Below, piece after piece: positions 63,601 to 64,000 of a stretch of 64,000 bases of DNA (its first letter is position 1; each line of letters opens with the position of its first letter). A program made the position numbers and the translations under genes. Below the pieces are notes generated by a model. It was not told the DNA's origin, made no database searches, and was given only the letters and a program-made list of their open reading frames with translations. Location of the stretch: positions 1,646,501-1,710,500 of the forward strand of contig NZ_CP104007.1 of NCBI RefSeq assembly GCF_029201545.1, written 5' to 3'. The stretch is from Devosia sp. FJ2-5-3. GTDB taxonomy: Bacteria > Pseudomonadota > Alphaproteobacteria > Rhizobiales > Devosiaceae.

Positions 63601-64000
63601 CTGCGCGATCTCGAAGGCCAGGATGTCGAGCTGATGCGCATCAATGCGCACTGGCAGGCCAAGCGCTACAGCCAGGCAGGGCAGGGGATCGAGGCGCTTT
63701 ATGGCGCGCAGGCCCTGGCTGCGCCGCTCAGCAAGCCGGCCCGTCTCAATATCATCCAGGCCGGCGTCGGCTATGTGCTGACCAGCGATACAACTGCACT
63801 GGCCCGGCTGCGGGCAAAATATTCCGACGCCATGGTCAACTCACCGGAATGGCCGATCTTCGACTTCATCACCGGTCCGATCGAGGTGACGAGCAACGAG
63901 TTCAAGCAGGTGGCGGCCCAGATCGCCTCGCGCGATGGCCTCGATCTGTTCCTCACCGCCTATCGCGAGACCTATGAGGGCCAGGGGGCTTTGGCTCCGG
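60664..64000 (+). CDS. Large TPR-rich exported protein downstream of motE, partial
   Basis: More than 1110 codons are present and the gene continues past the right edge. The start is best placed at TTG 60664: GGAG lies five bases upstream and the product begins MKVSGGLSPLKIRTGSIWLR, then a hydrophobic core and AWA cleavage site, a Sec signal peptide. The first ~450 residues are beta-rich (GRLIISFPGRDTLPGYDLR, TLTFDEEVAIALPD). From about residue 560 on it turns into helical TPR-like pairs (DLGQYFLANRLAIEALGVLQVANS, FWRAIAREEVNDFSGALADATQAYSI, LARGTQTLTAEAMLWRGDRLEANMQAMLADLHFRKADYREGF). It may be a periplasmic motility factor, by position; I do not recognise a named family. Confidence 0.7.
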   Translation, partial: MKVSGGLSPLKIRTGSIWLRSRALLALATLSVSMAALSAAWAQEQGQFFATQEDGYGRLIISFPGRDTLPGYDLRMSNSVLTLTFDEEVAIALPDVAATMPEYLSVARVDGDGKGMRLGLRTSFNFNRTEAGDKLFIDLLPSDWQGMPPGLPQEVIDEMNRKAERAALRADQLRKAQVVAEQNPRATVRIGRNPTFLRVQFDWTIPTGGKFDFEDEAGDIAFEWPVEVDLREVMVDLPREIAELKNVVTPDGSTVKLKFAKGVEPRFYSTSATQYVLDIDIEGEGLPELTAAGLLADQDAPQVASASLGGTPALPGAETRKAAAPEAITPFVTMLGSTVRVVFPFEQETPAAVFRRGDSVWMVFDSQSHVNSPAEMGQLQAISTEFVATNSGSDTQIVRIDLSQDRLATLGSEGLSWVLSLGDVMMSPTEPVELVRRRDMKGAFEMVANIVRPARVHDFVDPMVGDTLKVVTAYPPARGLTRSFDYVDFAAMRSVHGLVVRPKAGELDVAIENALAVISSADGLTVSPLETLRQDQASIAPAQRLNFLDIAPLVQTDPGIFGQQRDEYEAIAAASDGSSRDTARLDLGQYFLANRLAIEALGVLQVANSGLRDKALLPRIEMTRAAANVVAGRPADALATLNDRRFDQDVDAMFWRAIAREEVNDFSGALADATQAYSIADGYPSWARDKFHLAAIRAALEEHNPDKAAAMLEDVDFASLETDQIAEFNLLTARLAEAQGRQQDAIDTYGQVIASEVRPARAEAVFRTLQILDQQGRLDLARGTQTLTAEAMLWRGDRLEANMQAMLADLHFRKADYREGFEAVKAALLSDPESRAVQQLSDNAQRTFTELFLNGFADKLAPIDALSIYYDFQHLTPAGAQGDEMIRNLARRLVRVDLLPQAIALLQYQLDNRLRGVARTQVATDLAVLYLANHKPAEAMRVLNDSRLPDLPASLARQRRVIEARAMIDGGRDQLALDLLRDLEGQDVELMRINAHWQAKRYSQAGQGIEALYGAQALAAPLSKPARLNIIQAGVGYVLTSDTTALARLRAKYSDAMVNSPEWPIFDFITGPIEVTSNEFKQVAAQIASRDGLDLFLTAYRETYEGQGALAP

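Overview
The window reads as a chromosomal segment of an alphaproteobacterium of the order Hyphomicrobiales (Rhizobiales). It is most consistent with Devosia or a close relative, although the genus is an inference. The evidence is high GC content, a giant GPR-type (growth pole ring) coiled-coil protein known from polar-growing Rhizobiales, alphaproteobacterial flagellar regulators (FlaF, FlbT, FliX), a CysG-DUF2849-CysI-CysH sulfur cluster, and ATGA, TGATG and TAATG start/stop overlaps. No rRNA, tRNA, insertion sequence, prophage or CRISPR array was seen.

Left part (1-12980): the end of a dipeptide/oligopeptide ABC transporter operon on the minus strand (oppD, oppF, substrate-binding protein running off the left edge) with a palindromic operator candidate upstream; a TerC/YjbE membrane protein; a FemAB-like acyltransferase overlapping a Wzx-type flippase; a GNAT protein; acetyl-CoA synthetase; a family 3 glycosidase; an LpxH-like phosphoesterase; and an MFS transporter. 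Middle (13096-36425): the 2085-residue GPR homologue on the minus strand, an Hpt phosphotransfer protein, release factor 3, a methyltransferase, and a sulfite-assimilation block (ferredoxin, cysG, DUF2849, cysI, and a cysH gene fused to a DUF934 domain). A ferredoxin-NADP reductase and a second ferredoxin follow and could feed electrons to CysI, since no CysJ is present. Next come an EAL phosphodiesterase, the YcjX/YcjF pair, a Tat-exported PhoX-like phosphatase and MetA.

Right part (37531-64000): a flagellar locus. The plus strand carries flgE, flgK, flgL, two flagellins, fliX, and fliL-fliM-DUF6468-motE followed by a TPR protein cut by the right edge. The minus strand carries flaF/flbT, flgI-flgJ-flgN-like and flgF-flgG-flgA-flgH. 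A small housekeeping block (dksA, a YCII protein, an M32 carboxypeptidase and a glycine-zipper peptide) sits inside it.

The most informative non-coding content is regulatory. Three sites fit the sigma-54 GG-N10-GC pattern, ahead of flgE, flgI and flgF. A recurring 15-bp palindrome, (C/G)GGCA-N5-TGCC, lies at enhancer distance from each. A perfect CtrA-type box precedes fliX and a near match precedes fliL. Together these read as a Caulobacter-style cascade (CtrA, then FliX/FlbD with sigma-54, then FlaF/FlbT on flagellin mRNA). Both flagellin genes share an almost identical 97-bp structured leader, a plausible FlbT target. Other notable points are a related variable module in FlgE, FlgL (three copies) and both flagellins, the CysH-DUF934 fusion, an unusual residue 111 in MetA, and a DksA lacking its zinc-finger cysteines.
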